A stretch of DNA of 64,000 bases from Reyranella massiliensis 521 (lineage in GTDB: Bacteria > Pseudomonadota > Alphaproteobacteria > Reyranellales > Reyranellaceae): assembly GCA_945860205.1 (NCBI GenBank), contig CAMARK010000005.1, positions 23,387 to 87,386 on the forward strand, read 5' to 3'. This document shows, one piece after another, positions 1-8,207 of the stretch. Numbering within the stretch: position 1 is the stretch's first letter; each line of letters starts with the position of its first letter. A program made the position numbers and the translations under genes. The notes beneath the pieces are model-generated. The model ran no database searches, was not told where the DNA came from, and was given only the letters and a program-made list of their open reading frames with translations.

Positions 1-95
1 AGGCGCCGACGCTGGCGCGGGAGATGCCGGCGGGCAGCGTGATCGCGAAACTGGTGGCCGAAACCGACGCCGCCCTCAAGCGGACGCGGGGATGA
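1..95 (+). CDS. C-terminal fragment of an unidentified protein
   Basis: An open frame enters from the left edge (first full codon at position 3) and stops with TGA at 93-95. Only about 30 residues remain, ending in an alpha-helical stretch containing VIAKLVAETDAALKR. Such a tail occurs in several TIM-barrel oxidoreductases, for example nitronate monooxygenases, but it is too short to assign. It overlaps the convergent TetR gene by about 20 bases. Coding status is supported only by the open frame and codon use. Confidence 0.45.
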   Translation, partial: APTLAREMPAGSVIAKLVAETDAALKRTRG

Positions 96-666
96 CTGTG
101 TCGAGCAGCCGGTCGACGAAGCCGCGCGTGATCGGCGCGTGGCCCATCAGCAGGCGGTAGAACAGCGGACCGAAGACGAGGTCGAGGACGAGTTCCATGT
201 CGGCGGGAGGGGCGGTCAACCTTTCCTCGATGCAGCGTTCCAGCAGCAGGCGCGTGGCGTCGCGGTTGCGGGCGATGAATTCGTTGCGGAAGGCCTTGGC
301 GAGTTCGGTCTCCGACTGGGCCGCCGCCACCATGGCCGCCACGCTGCGGCCGGTCGGGGCGGCGAAGGCATCGGCCACCGCGTGGAGCTGGGCGCGCAGG
401 GCGGCATAGGGTGAGCGGGTGTTGCGGGCCGCCTCCGGTGCGCCGGTCACGTCGAGGAATGCAGCCATCGCCACGGCGGGCGCGTTGGGCCAGTAGCGGT
501 AGATCGTGGGGCGGCTGACACCGGCCTTCTGGGCGATCGCCTCTATGGTGACGGCGGTCAGGCCGCCGCGCTCGAGCAGCGCCCGGGCGGCGGCCAGGAT
601 CGCGGCGCGGGTGCGCGGATCGCGTGGCCGGCCGCGCGTGGTTGTGGATGAGGGTTGACGAGTCAT
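76..666 (-). CDS. TetR/AcrR family transcriptional regulator
   Basis: A 196-residue protein with an N-terminal TetR helix-turn-helix at about residues 15-65 (RTRAAILAAARALLERGG, then VTIEAIAQKAGVSRPTIYRYW). The rest is a helical ligand-binding and dimerisation domain with no recognisable effector signature. It is divergent from the VOC gene at 712, and the 45-base gap holds a perfect 6-bp inverted repeat, the likely operator. By analogy with divergent TetR systems it probably represses itself and the VOC-cupin pair. The ATG at 666 places the DNA-binding domain at the usual distance from the N-terminus. Confidence 0.93.
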   Translation of the reverse strand: MTRQPSSTTTRGRPRDPRTRAAILAAARALLERGGLTAVTIEAIAQKAGVSRPTIYRYWPNAPAVAMAAFLDVTGAPEAARNTRSPYAALRAQLHAVADAFAAPTGRSVAAMVAAAQSETELAKAFRNEFIARNRDATRLLLERCIEERLTAPPADMELVLDLVFGPLFYRLLMGHAPITRGFVDRLLDTVIPASA

Positions 667-674
667 CTATTAAT

Positions 675-689
675 GTTACGGTACGTAAC
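675..689. promoter_or_regulatory. Candidate TetR operator
   Basis: GTTACG-GTA-CGTAAC is a perfect 6-bp inverted repeat with a 3-bp spacer. It lies centrally in the gap between the divergent TetR and VOC genes and is followed by an AT-rich stretch (TAATAT at 691-696) that could be a -10 element for the VOC gene. Its position and symmetry fit a TetR dimer site. Binding is inferred. Confidence 0.6.
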
Positions 690-711
690 GTAATATAACA
701 CAGGTGATGCC

Positions 712-1194
712 ATGACAGCAAAGCAGAATGCCGCGACGCAGACTTCCGCATCCCAGACCTTGCGGGCCCATGCCACCGTGCACGACGCCAAGGCGGCGAT
801 CGCGTTCTACATAAAAGCGTTCGGCGCGGTGGAACTGTTCCGCCTGGTCGAACCGGCGGGTCGGGTCGGCCATGCCGAGATCCAGATCGGCGACAGCGTG
901 CTAATGCTGAACGATGAATACCCCGACTTCGGTGCAAAAAGCCCGGCCTCCGTCGGCGGCTCGCCCGTTGCCTTCCATATCCAGGTGCCGGATGCCGACG
1001 CCGCCGTGGACCGCGCCGTCAAGGCCGGCGCCACCGTGGTGCGACCGGCCCAGGACGAGTTTTACGGCGATCGCATGGGCATGGTGGCCTGCCCCTTCGG
1101 CTATCGCTGGTCGCTCGCCATGTCCAAGGAGCAGGTGAGCCCGGCCGAAATGCAGAAGCGCTGGACCAAGATGCTGGAGGGAGGAAAGGCATGA
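712..1194 (+). CDS. VOC family (glyoxalase/PhnB-like) protein
   Basis: A 160-residue single-chain VOC-fold protein of the PhnB/YdcE-like type. It shows the characteristic opening (VHDAKAAIAFYIKAFGA), central GHAEIQIGDSVLMLNDE, and closing PFGYRWSLA segments, which form the two beta-alpha-beta-beta-beta modules of the fold. Family members include metal-dependent lyases, dioxygenases and drug-binding resistance proteins, so the substrate cannot be read from sequence. Its stop overlaps the start of the cupin gene (ATGA at 1191), indicating translational coupling. It is probably controlled by the divergent TetR protein through the 675-689 palindrome. Confidence 0.88.
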   Translation: MTAKQNAATQTSASQTLRAHATVHDAKAAIAFYIKAFGAVELFRLVEPAGRVGHAEIQIGDSVLMLNDEYPDFGAKSPASVGGSPVAFHIQVPDADAAVDRAVKAGATVVRPAQDEFYGDRMGMVACPFGYRWSLAMSKEQVSPAEMQKRWTKMLEGGKA

Positions 1195-1589
1195 GTGCAA
1201 TCGACATGGCCTCTTGCCCGATCCATCTCGGCCTCGGGGGGACCGTGAAGGTCGAGCCGCGGTTCACCGGCGATTTCGCCTGGTATGAGGCCTACGGGGA
1301 ACGCCATCGCAGTGATGGTCGGGAGGGCCGGCTGGTTGCCATGCACACCTTCGATGCCTCCTGGAGTGCCTGGGAGATGCACCCCGCCGGCGCTGAAGTC
1401 GTGCTCTGCACGGCGGGAACGATCACCTTGCTCCAGGAACAGGCCGACGGGACGGTAACGAACGTCCGGCTTGGCGCGGGTCAGTATGCGATCAATCCGC
1501 CGGGCGTCTGGCATACCGCCCATGTCGACGAGCCCTGTACCGCGGTGTTCATCACCGCGGGCGAGAGAACGCAGCATCGTCCTCGCTGA
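1191..1589 (+). CDS. Small cupin-domain protein
   Basis: A 132-residue single-domain cupin. The second half holds a jelly-roll core (HPAGAEVVLCTAGTITLL, then GAGQYAINPPGVWHTA) with a conserved PPGVWH segment. The first cupin motif is degenerate: it has one His and a Glu but not the full HxH pair, so metal binding is uncertain. It is translationally coupled to the VOC gene by a 4-base overlap, and the two likely act on the same compound. It ends just before the convergent LysE-family gene. No specific substrate can be assigned. Confidence 0.8.
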   Translation: MSAIDMASCPIHLGLGGTVKVEPRFTGDFAWYEAYGERHRSDGREGRLVAMHTFDASWSAWEMHPAGAEVVLCTAGTITLLQEQADGTVTNVRLGAGQYAINPPGVWHTAHVDEPCTAVFITAGERTQHRPR

Positions 1590-1592
1590 AGG

Positions 1593-2202
1593 TCAACGCT
1601 CGGTGAAGGCCAGTTTGGCGCCCAGCGCCGCGAACGCTCCGGCAAAGGTTCGGCGCATCCACGTCATCACGCGCGGCCGAGATCACATGGTCGCGCACGG
1701 AGGCCGCGAACAGGCCGTAGGCCACGAAGACCACGAAGGTCATCAGCATGAAGACGGCGCTCAGCATCAGCATGTGCGGCACCGGATGCGCCTCATCCGT
1801 GCTCACGAACTGCGGCAGGAACGCCAGGAAGAAGATCGACAGCTTGGGATTGAGGATGTTGATCAGGACGGCTTCGACCGTCACCTGCAGGTCCGTCCTG
1901 GCGTTGGTTTCTTTGTTGATGCTGAGCGCGCCACGCTCGCGCAGCGTGTTCCAGGCCATGTAGAGAAGGTAGGCGACGCCCAAGTACTTGAAGGTCTCGA
2001 AGGCGAGCGCGCTGGTGTGCAGCAGGGCCGCCAGTCCCAGGATCGCCGCCGCCATGTGCGGCACGCAGCCGAGCGTGCAGCCGAACGCCGCCACGACGCT
2101 GGCCCTGGAACCGCGCGAGAGGCCGGCCGCCAGCGTGTAGAGCGCGCCGGTGCCGGGCGAGGCGACGACGATGAAAGACGTGATCAGGAATTCGAGACTC
2201 AA
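1593..2202 (-). pseudogene. LysE/RhtB family exporter, frameshifted near the C-terminus
   Basis: A LysE-type amino acid or metabolite exporter: hydrophobic helices, the PGTGALYTLAAGLSRG loop near the start and the LINILNPKLSIFFLAFLPQF motif in the middle. Start is TTG at 2202, 13 bases after the GS-like gene's stop, so it is the third gene of that operon. After RDHVIS (about 1680) the frame runs into unrelated sequence to 1552 and overlaps the cupin gene. Removing one base near 1665-1680 restores a typical LysE ending (RRTFAGAFAALGAKLAFTER) with a stop at 1593-1595. The last transmembrane helix is therefore out of frame. Either a real lesion or a base-call error is possible. Confidence 0.8.
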
Positions 2203-2215
2203 GGGACGGCAATCC

Positions 2216-3646
2216 TCAGAAAAGCGAGAAATACTCGCGCTGCTCCCAGTCGCTGACCTCCGAGGCGAAACGGTCGATCTCGGCCTGCTTCAGCTTGAGA
2301 TAGTAGTCGACGAAGAAACCGCCGAAGGCGTCGCGCAACACCTGGTCGCCGCGAAGCGCTTCCAGCGCCTCGCCGAGGCTGCGCGGCAGCAAGGGCGCCT
2401 TGGTGTCGTAGGGCGTGTCGGCCGAGGGGCCGGGATCGAGCTGGCGCCTGATCCCGTCGAGGCCGCTCGCCACCTGGCTCGCCATATAAAGGTAAGGATT
2501 GGCAGCAGGCTCGCCGACACGGTTTTCCAGATGCGTTGCCGGGTCGCCCGGCCCGCCCAGCACGCGAACCATGACGCCGCGATTGTCGCTGCCCCAGACC
2601 GCGCGGTCCGGGGCGAGCGAGAAGGGGCGGTAGCGTTTGTAGCCGTTGAGGGTGGGCGTGCTGAAGGAAGCGGCGGCCCGCGCATGCTCGAGAAGCCCCG
2701 CCATATAATGCCGACCCACGGCCGACAGCGTTTCGGTCGGGTCCATGAAGGCGTTGGCGTGGCTCTTCCGGTCTCTCAGCGACTGATGCAGGTGCCAGCC
2801 GCTCGACATCACGTTCGGCAGCTTGGGCCGACACATGAAGGTGGCGTGATAGCCATGGCGTTGGGCCACCTGCTTCACGGCGCTGCGGAACAGCATCATC
2901 GTATCGGCAGATTCCAGGCCCGTCGCGGTCCGGAAGGTGAACTCGACCTGGCTCGGGCCGAACTCGACCTCGATCGAGCGCAGCGGCAGCACGAGATCGG
3001 CGATGTTGCTGCGCATGATCTCCAGGATCGGATCCATCTCGTCGTGGCGCAACTCCGTCAGGTATTGATAACCCTGGTTGAGCAGCGAGACCTCGGGCGG
3101 CTCGCCTGACGGGCCGGCATTGCCGGTCGCGAGATGGGTCTTCTCGAGCTTGAAGAGATGGAACTCGACTTCCAGTCCTGTCACCAGCTCGTAGCCCTGC
3201 TCGGCCAGCGCCGCCAGGCTCTGGCGCAGGACATGGCGCGTGCTGAGCGGCATCGGCCGGCCATCGGCATAAAGAATGTCGCACAGCATCCAGCCGGTGT
3301 GCGGCGCCCAGGGCAGCACGCGGAAGGTTGCCGGATCGGGCAGCATCATCACGTCGGCCGCGCCTTCGAGTTCCTTCATCCCGAAGCCGCCGCCCGGCGT
3401 CCATACCGGAAACACCGTGCGGTGCGAGGTGTCCTTCAGCAGCATGGTGGTGGTGAAGCCGACGCCGTTCTTCATCGCGGCGGCAATCTCGCCGGCCACC
3501 AAAGTCTTGCCGCGCAAAATGCCATGCTGGTCGGCGAAGGAGAGGCGCACCACGGTGAGTTCGCCTGCCTGGATGCGGCGCTCGGCCTCGCGCGCGGCAG
3601 CCTGACGCTCGGCCGTCCACAGACCGGCTTTTTCAGCGAGATGCAT
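2216..3646 (-). CDS. Glutamine synthetase-like (gamma-glutamyl-amine ligase type) protein
   Basis: A 476-residue protein of the glutamine synthetase fold, N-terminal beta-grasp followed by the catalytic barrel. Catalytic landmarks are present but diverged: VEFGPSQVEFTF, GWHLHQSL (normally MHVHQS), NGYKRYRP, DNRGVMVRV and ENRVGEPAANPYLYMA. These suit GS-like enzymes that ligate glutamate to an amine (PuuA, IpuC, TdnQ types) better than housekeeping GlnA. It starts 8 bases after the stop of the Rieske oxygenase and is followed 13 bases later by a LysE exporter gene. Inferred role: ATP-dependent gamma-glutamylation of an amine substrate or product of the Rieske enzyme. The amine is unknown. Confidence 0.85.
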   Translation of the reverse strand: MHLAEKAGLWTAERQAAAREAERRIQAGELTVVRLSFADQHGILRGKTLVAGEIAAAMKNGVGFTTTMLLKDTSHRTVFPVWTPGGGFGMKELEGAADVMMLPDPATFRVLPWAPHTGWMLCDILYADGRPMPLSTRHVLRQSLAALAEQGYELVTGLEVEFHLFKLEKTHLATGNAGPSGEPPEVSLLNQGYQYLTELRHDEMDPILEIMRSNIADLVLPLRSIEVEFGPSQVEFTFRTATGLESADTMMLFRSAVKQVAQRHGYHATFMCRPKLPNVMSSGWHLHQSLRDRKSHANAFMDPTETLSAVGRHYMAGLLEHARAAASFSTPTLNGYKRYRPFSLAPDRAVWGSDNRGVMVRVLGGPGDPATHLENRVGEPAANPYLYMASQVASGLDGIRRQLDPGPSADTPYDTKAPLLPRSLGEALEALRGDQVLRDAFGGFFVDYYLKLKQAEIDRFASEVSDWEQREYFSLF

Positions 3647-3654
3647 GCAGCACG

Positions 3655-4986
3655 TCAGGCCACAAGAGGTGGGGCGGTGTTGGCGGCCCAACTGGAGCCG
3701 CTGCGGCGCCTTGCATCGACATCCTTCCAGTAGGACTGCCAGCCCTCGGTCGGGCCCATGCCGTCGATGGCGATCGGGCCGCGGATCGCGGCGGCACGCG
3801 CCGGGTCGAGCCACATCGGCGGCTTCTCGCCGTTGGCGACCTGGCCGATGGCCGACAGAAGCATGCGGCGGTAGGCCACGATCGCCTTGTCGGTCGTGCC
3901 GAGATGCTCGCGCGTGCGATCTTGTATCCGGCCCTGGCTCTCGATCGCCCATTGATCGTGGACGTTGATGTCGAAGCCCATGCCGGTAAAGGTCTGGTTC
4001 TTCTGTTCCTGGACGTTGTGGCCCCAGCCGTTGTGGCGGCCGACGCGCGGGCGGTAGTCGGGCAGTTCGTAGAGCTTTAGCCGCTGCTCGCGCATGGCGG
4101 CGTGATCGACCGGCGCGCCGAAGCTGGTGAAGATCGCGTACCAGTAGCAGCTCGTATCGTCGATCGGCACGTGCCACTGGGTGATCGTCATCTCGGCGCT
4201 CATCGGAATCACAAACGCATACGGGAACACGAGATTGGTGACGCGTACATGGGTGTGCTGGTCGTTGAGCTTGCGCAGCGCAAAGAGGCGCATGCCGTAG
4301 TCCGTCGCCTCGACATCGAGCCTTGGCCGCGTGAACTCGCGCAGCAGCCGGGTCATCGGGATGTCGGAGTCCGAGGAGGCGCCGCGGAACTGCTTACCGT
4401 AGGCGCCGCCGGTGTCCTCGTCCTCATAGAAGCGGTGGAGGTACGAGGCGTGCGCGGGATCGATGCCGACCTCCAGCGCCTGCAGCCAGTTGCAGTCGAT
4501 CAGGCCCTTGAAGGCAAAGGCATGCGTGCCGGGCGCGAGGAAACAGTCGAAGTCGGGGAAGGCCGGCGCCTCGCCTTCACCGAGGTAGGCAAAGATGATT
4601 CCGTTCTTGACCATCACCGGATAGCTGCGCTGGCGGACGCGTTGGCAGAGCACGCTCCCCTCCGGCTCGGCCGGCGTCTCCAGGCACTTGCCGTCGACGT
4701 CGAACAGCCAGCCATGGAACAGGCAGCGCAGGCCGCCATCTTCGAGACGGCCAAAAGCCAGATCGGCGCCGCGGTGCGGGCAGTCCCGGTCGAGCAGTCC
4801 ATGCCGGCCGCGCTCGTCACGAAACAGCACGAAATCCTGGCCAAGCACGCGCACCGGCTTGGCCGGCCGCTCCTGGGGCAGTTCGTCGGCCAGGGCCACC
4901 GGGTGCCAGTAATGCCGCATCAGGGCGCCACATTTGGTGCCCGGCCCGACACGGGTGATCAGCTCGTTCTGCTCGGGGCTCATCAT
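3655..4986 (-). CDS. Rieske non-heme iron oxygenase, alpha subunit (phthalate dioxygenase-like)
   Basis: A 443-residue oxygenase component. The Rieske [2Fe-2S] domain has C69-P-H71 and C88-LF-H91 ligands. The catalytic mononuclear iron site is visible in the GIDPAHASYLHRF segment (Asp bridging residue and two His). The long C-terminal domain and the NWLQALEVGIDPAHASYLH signature match the homotrimeric phthalate 4,5-dioxygenase/demethylase group, which uses a separate reductase and has no beta subunit. No reductase gene lies nearby, so it must borrow one. It is first in an operon with a GS-like ligase and a LysE exporter, divergent from the hydrolase at 5034. Confidence 0.9.
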   Translation of the reverse strand: MMSPEQNELITRVGPGTKCGALMRHYWHPVALADELPQERPAKPVRVLGQDFVLFRDERGRHGLLDRDCPHRGADLAFGRLEDGGLRCLFHGWLFDVDGKCLETPAEPEGSVLCQRVRQRSYPVMVKNGIIFAYLGEGEAPAFPDFDCFLAPGTHAFAFKGLIDCNWLQALEVGIDPAHASYLHRFYEDEDTGGAYGKQFRGASSDSDIPMTRLLREFTRPRLDVEATDYGMRLFALRKLNDQHTHVRVTNLVFPYAFVIPMSAEMTITQWHVPIDDTSCYWYAIFTSFGAPVDHAAMREQRLKLYELPDYRPRVGRHNGWGHNVQEQKNQTFTGMGFDINVHDQWAIESQGRIQDRTREHLGTTDKAIVAYRRMLLSAIGQVANGEKPPMWLDPARAAAIRGPIAIDGMGPTEGWQSYWKDVDARRRSGSSWAANTAPPLVA

Positions 4987-5033
4987 GTTCCAAAGAGTGA
5001 CGCATCTAGGCGGGATTCGCTATAGAAGACCGC

Positions 5034-5918
5034 ATGAATGTCCCTCTGAACGGTATGCCGGGCCCTACTTCCCGCGTCTTCTTTTCGCAGCGTTTGCGTC
5101 TTCACTATGTCGACTGGGGCAACCCCGAGGCGCCGCCGCTGTTGCTGGTCCATGGCGGGCGCGACCATTGTCGCAACTGGGACTGGGTGGCGCAGGCGCT
5201 GCGCAAGGACTGGCACATCATCTGCCCGGACCTGCGCGGGCATGGCGACAGCCAGTGGTCACCCGACGGCAACTATTCCATGGCGGCCTACATCTACGAC
5301 CTGGCCCAGCTCGTGCACCAGCAGGCGCTGGCGCCGGTGACCATCGTGGCCCATTCGCTAGGCGGCAACATCTGTCTGCGCTACGCTGGCGTCTATCCCG
5401 ACAAGGTGCGCAAGCTGGTGGCGATCGAGGGCCTCGGCCCATCGCCCAAAGTGATCGCCGAGCGCACCAAGCCGATGGCCGAGCGCATGCGCGACTGGGT
5501 CGAGGAGCAGCGCAAGCTCTCGGCCCGCGCGCCGCGCAAGTACCCGACCATCGAGGATGCCTTCAAGCGCATGCAGGACGAGAACAAGCATCTCTCCGCC
5601 GAGCAGGCGCGCCATCTCACGCAGCAGGGCGTCAACCAGAACGAGGACGGCACCTATAGCTGGAAGTTCGACAACTACGTCCGCGCCTGGCCGCCCTACG
5701 ACATGAGCTACCGAGCCATCGAATCGCTGTGGGCCGAGATAACCTGTCCGACCCTGCTGGTCTACGGCAAGGAGAGCTGGGCTTCGAATCCGGAGAAGGA
5801 CGGCCGCCTCGTGCATTTCAAGAGCGCCGAGGTCGTCGAGTTCGACAATGCCGGCCACTGGGTACACCACGACCGTCTCGACGATTTCGTCGGAACAGTG
5901 CGGGCTTTCGTTGCCTAA
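5034..5918 (+). CDS. Alpha/beta hydrolase
   Basis: A 294-residue cytoplasmic alpha/beta-hydrolase. It has the oxyanion segment LLLVHGGRDHCRNWDW, the nucleophile elbow VAHSLGGN with Ser108, and a late His in NAGHWVHHD; the acid is probably in the LLVYGKES strand region. The helical cap (about residues 135-215) is long and charged. Homologues include haloalkane dehalogenase- and epoxide hydrolase-like enzymes and meta-cleavage product hydrolases. The residues do not decide between them. It is divergent from the Rieske operon with only about 47 bases between start codons, so the two may share regulation. Confidence 0.9.
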   Translation: MNVPLNGMPGPTSRVFFSQRLRLHYVDWGNPEAPPLLLVHGGRDHCRNWDWVAQALRKDWHIICPDLRGHGDSQWSPDGNYSMAAYIYDLAQLVHQQALAPVTIVAHSLGGNICLRYAGVYPDKVRKLVAIEGLGPSPKVIAERTKPMAERMRDWVEEQRKLSARAPRKYPTIEDAFKRMQDENKHLSAEQARHLTQQGVNQNEDGTYSWKFDNYVRAWPPYDMSYRAIESLWAEITCPTLLVYGKESWASNPEKDGRLVHFKSAEVVEFDNAGHWVHHDRLDDFVGTVRAFVA

Positions 5919-6531
5919 AGCGCCGGCATCCGCTGCGAAAATCGACTCGTTGCTGAAGGAAATCCGCGCGTGCGCGGTCTGCGCAGCAGCGTTGAAGGCG
6001 GGCCCGCGCCCCGTCGTCCAGTTCAGCAGCACCTCCCGCCTGCTCGTCATCGGCCAGGCTCCTGGCGCGCGTGTCCATGCCAGTGGTGTGCCGTGGCAGG
6101 ACGATAGCGGCAACCGCCTGCGGGAATGGATGGGAATCGACGAGCGCGACTTCTACGATCCGGCAAAGGTCGCCCTGATGCCCATGGGTTTTTGCTACCC
6201 GGGAACGGGCGCGAGCGGGGATCTGCCGCCGCGTCCCGAATGCGCGCCGCTGTGGCACGAGCGCGTCCTGGGCGCGCTCAAGGATGTACGTCTCACCTTG
6301 CTTGTCGGCAGCCATGCCCAGGCGAAGTACCTGGAGAAGCGGGGGAAGAAGGCGACACTTACCGAGGCGGTCAGGGATTTCAAGGCCTATGGCCCGTCGT
6401 TTTTCCCGTTGCCGCATCCTTCGTGGCGCAGTGGAATCTGGATGCGGCGCAATCCATGGTTCGAGGCGGATGTTCTTCCTGTACTGCGCCCGATCGTGCG
6501 CAAGGCGTTGCTGGACAGGAGATTGAAATGA
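5911..6531 (+). CDS. Uracil-DNA glycosylase superfamily protein
   Basis: About 206 residues from a TTG at 5911. An ATG at 5848 is also in frame but would overlap the hydrolase by 71 bases and add residues that do not look like the family. Motifs of the family 4/5-like UDG fold are present: RLLVIGQAPGARVH near the N-terminus and PLPHPSWRSG near the C-terminus, plus a Cys pair (CAVC) near the start that may be part of an Fe-S site. The family removes uracil or related lesions from DNA, but this subgroup is mostly uncharacterised. It is coupled by ATGA overlap to the downstream dehydrogenase. Confidence 0.78.
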   Translation: MPKAPASAAKIDSLLKEIRACAVCAAALKAGPRPVVQFSSTSRLLVIGQAPGARVHASGVPWQDDSGNRLREWMGIDERDFYDPAKVALMPMGFCYPGTGASGDLPPRPECAPLWHERVLGALKDVRLTLLVGSHAQAKYLEKRGKKATLTEAVRDFKAYGPSFFPLPHPSWRSGIWMRRNPWFEADVLPVLRPIVRKALLDRRLK

Positions 6532-7547
6532 GGGCGGCGATCTTCCGCGGCGGCGACATCGTCGTCGACACGCTACCGGCGCCGGTGCCAGGCGTCGGAC
6601 AGGTCCTGGTGAAGACGCTGGCTTGCGGTATCTGCGGCTCCGACCTGCATGCCGCCAAGCATGCCCATCGCATGGTCGCCGTGGCCAAGCGCACGCCGGG
6701 GCGGGTGCCGATGGACCTCTCGCGCGACATCGTGTTCGGCCACGAATTCTGCTGCGAGGTGCTCGACTACGGCCTGCAGACGGAGCGCCGGCTTAAGCCG
6801 GGCACGCGGGTCTGCGCCATGCCGCTGATGATCGAGGCCGACGGGCCCAAGGGCATGGGCTATTCCAACAACTATGTCGGCGGCTATGCCGAGCAGATGC
6901 TGCTGTCGGCGCCACTGATGCTGGAAGTGCCGAACGGCCTGCCGACCGAGCATGCCGCGCTCACCGAACCGCTGGCCGTCGGCGTCCACGCGGTCGAGAA
7001 GGGCGCCCTCACCGGCGAGGAAGCGCCGCTGGTTATTGGCTGCGGCCCGGTCGGCCTCGCCGTCATCGCGGCGCTGCGTCTAAAAGGCATCAGGCCGATC
7101 GTGGCGGCGGATTTCTCGCCCAAGCGGCTCGAACTCGCGATCCGCATGGGCGCCGACATCGTGGTCGATCCGGCGCGGGAATCGCCCTACGAAAAATTGG
7201 CGGCCGACAAGCGGGCCGCGATCTTCGAGTGTGTCGGCGTCCCGGGCCTGCTTCAGCAGGTGTTCGAGAAGGCGCCGCGCGACGCAAGGATCATCGTCGC
7301 CGGCGTCTGCATGGAGCCCGACACGATCGAGCTGATGTTCGCCATCTTCAAGGAATTGAATCTCCAGTTCGTCCTGGGCTACACGCCGGAGGAGTTCGCC
7401 CGCTCGCTCCATCTGCTGGCCGACGGCAAGGTCGATGCGGGGGCGTTGATTACCTCCAAAGTCGGGCTGGATGGTGTAAAGGGAGCGTTCGAGGCGCTGG
7501 CCAATCCGGAACGGCACACGAAGATTCTGGTAGAGCCCTGGCGTTGA
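6528..7547 (+). CDS. Zinc-type alcohol dehydrogenase family protein (MDR)
   Basis: A 339-residue medium-chain dehydrogenase/reductase. Catalytic zinc ligands are visible (Cys36 in CGICGSDLH and the GHEF pair), and the Rossmann fold starts at LVIGCGPVGLAVIAAL. The usual four-Cys structural-zinc lobe is absent: the segment between residues 80 and 115 contains only scattered Cys. NAD(P)-linked oxidation of an alcohol is expected, substrate unknown. The ATG at 6528 overlaps the stop of the glycosylase-like gene by 4 bases, and a GST gene follows, so it sits inside the long plus-strand gene run starting at 5034. Confidence 0.88.
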   Translation: MRAAIFRGGDIVVDTLPAPVPGVGQVLVKTLACGICGSDLHAAKHAHRMVAVAKRTPGRVPMDLSRDIVFGHEFCCEVLDYGLQTERRLKPGTRVCAMPLMIEADGPKGMGYSNNYVGGYAEQMLLSAPLMLEVPNGLPTEHAALTEPLAVGVHAVEKGALTGEEAPLVIGCGPVGLAVIAALRLKGIRPIVAADFSPKRLELAIRMGADIVVDPARESPYEKLAADKRAAIFECVGVPGLLQQVFEKAPRDARIIVAGVCMEPDTIELMFAIFKELNLQFVLGYTPEEFARSLHLLADGKVDAGALITSKVGLDGVKGAFEALANPERHTKILVEPWR

Positions 7548-7575
7548 GACCGGGCTACTAAGGGAGGAAATGAAA

Positions 7576-8190
7576 ATGAAGTTTTACAATTCGGTCGGCC
7601 CCAACCCCCGCATGGTCCGCATGTTCATGGCGGAGAAGGGCTTTGACGTGCCCAAGGTCGAGGTCGACCTGCGCGGCGGCGAGAACCGCCTAGAGCCTTA
7701 CCTCAAGGTCAATCCTTCGGGCCAGTGCCCGGCGCTGGAACTCGATGACGGCACGGTGCTGGCCGAGATCACGGCGATCTGCGAATACGTCGACGAGATC
7801 AAGAAGGACACGCCCTCGCTGATTGGCGACACGCCGGAGGAACGCGCCAAGACGCGCATGTGGGTCCGCCGCATCGACCTCAACATCGCCGAGCCGGCGG
7901 CCAACGGTTTCCGCTTCGCCGAGGGGCTGAAAATGTTCCAGAGTCGCATCCGCTGCATTCCCGAGGCCGCCGATGGGCTGAAGGCCGCAGCGCGCGACAA
8001 GCTCGTCTGGCTGGATGGGTTGCTGGGCAGCAAGCCTTTCATCGCGGGCAACAAGCTCACTCTGGCCGACATCCATCTCTTCGCCTTCGTCGATTTCATG
8101 GGCAATGTCGGCCAGCCGCTCAGCCCCGATTGTAAGAATCTCACGGCCTGGTACGGCCGCATGAAGGCGCGGCCCAGCGCCGCCGCCTGA
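7576..8190 (+). CDS. Glutathione S-transferase family protein
   Basis: About 204 residues with an N-terminal thioredoxin-like domain ([21 protein letters not shown], cis-Pro in [14 protein letters not shown], then ES/EI-type glutathione site [13 protein letters not shown]) and a helical C-terminal domain with [17 protein letters not shown]. Two in-frame ATGs exist, 7570 and 7576. The strong ribosome site GGAGG (7563-7567) is only 2 bases from the first but 8 from the second, so 7576 is preferred. It probably conjugates or isomerises a glutathione-linked intermediate for the neighbouring dehydrogenase. Substrate unknown. Confidence 0.9.
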   Translation: MKFYNSVGPNPRMVRMFMAEKGFDVPKVEVDLRGGENRLEPYLKVNPSGQCPALELDDGTVLAEITAICEYVDEIKKDTPSLIGDTPEERAKTRMWVRRIDLNIAEPAANGFRFAEGLKMFQSRIRCIPEAADGLKAAARDKLVWLDGLLGSKPFIAGNKLTLADIHLFAFVDFMGNVGQPLSPDCKNLTAWYGRMKARPSAAA

Positions 8191-8207
8191 GCCCCGAGGG
8201 AACAACG

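Noticed and set aside
2150..3109. Plus-strand open frames over the GS-like and Rieske genes
   Set aside because: They mirror the minus-strand coding frames and have unnatural composition; the opposite strand carries all family motifs.
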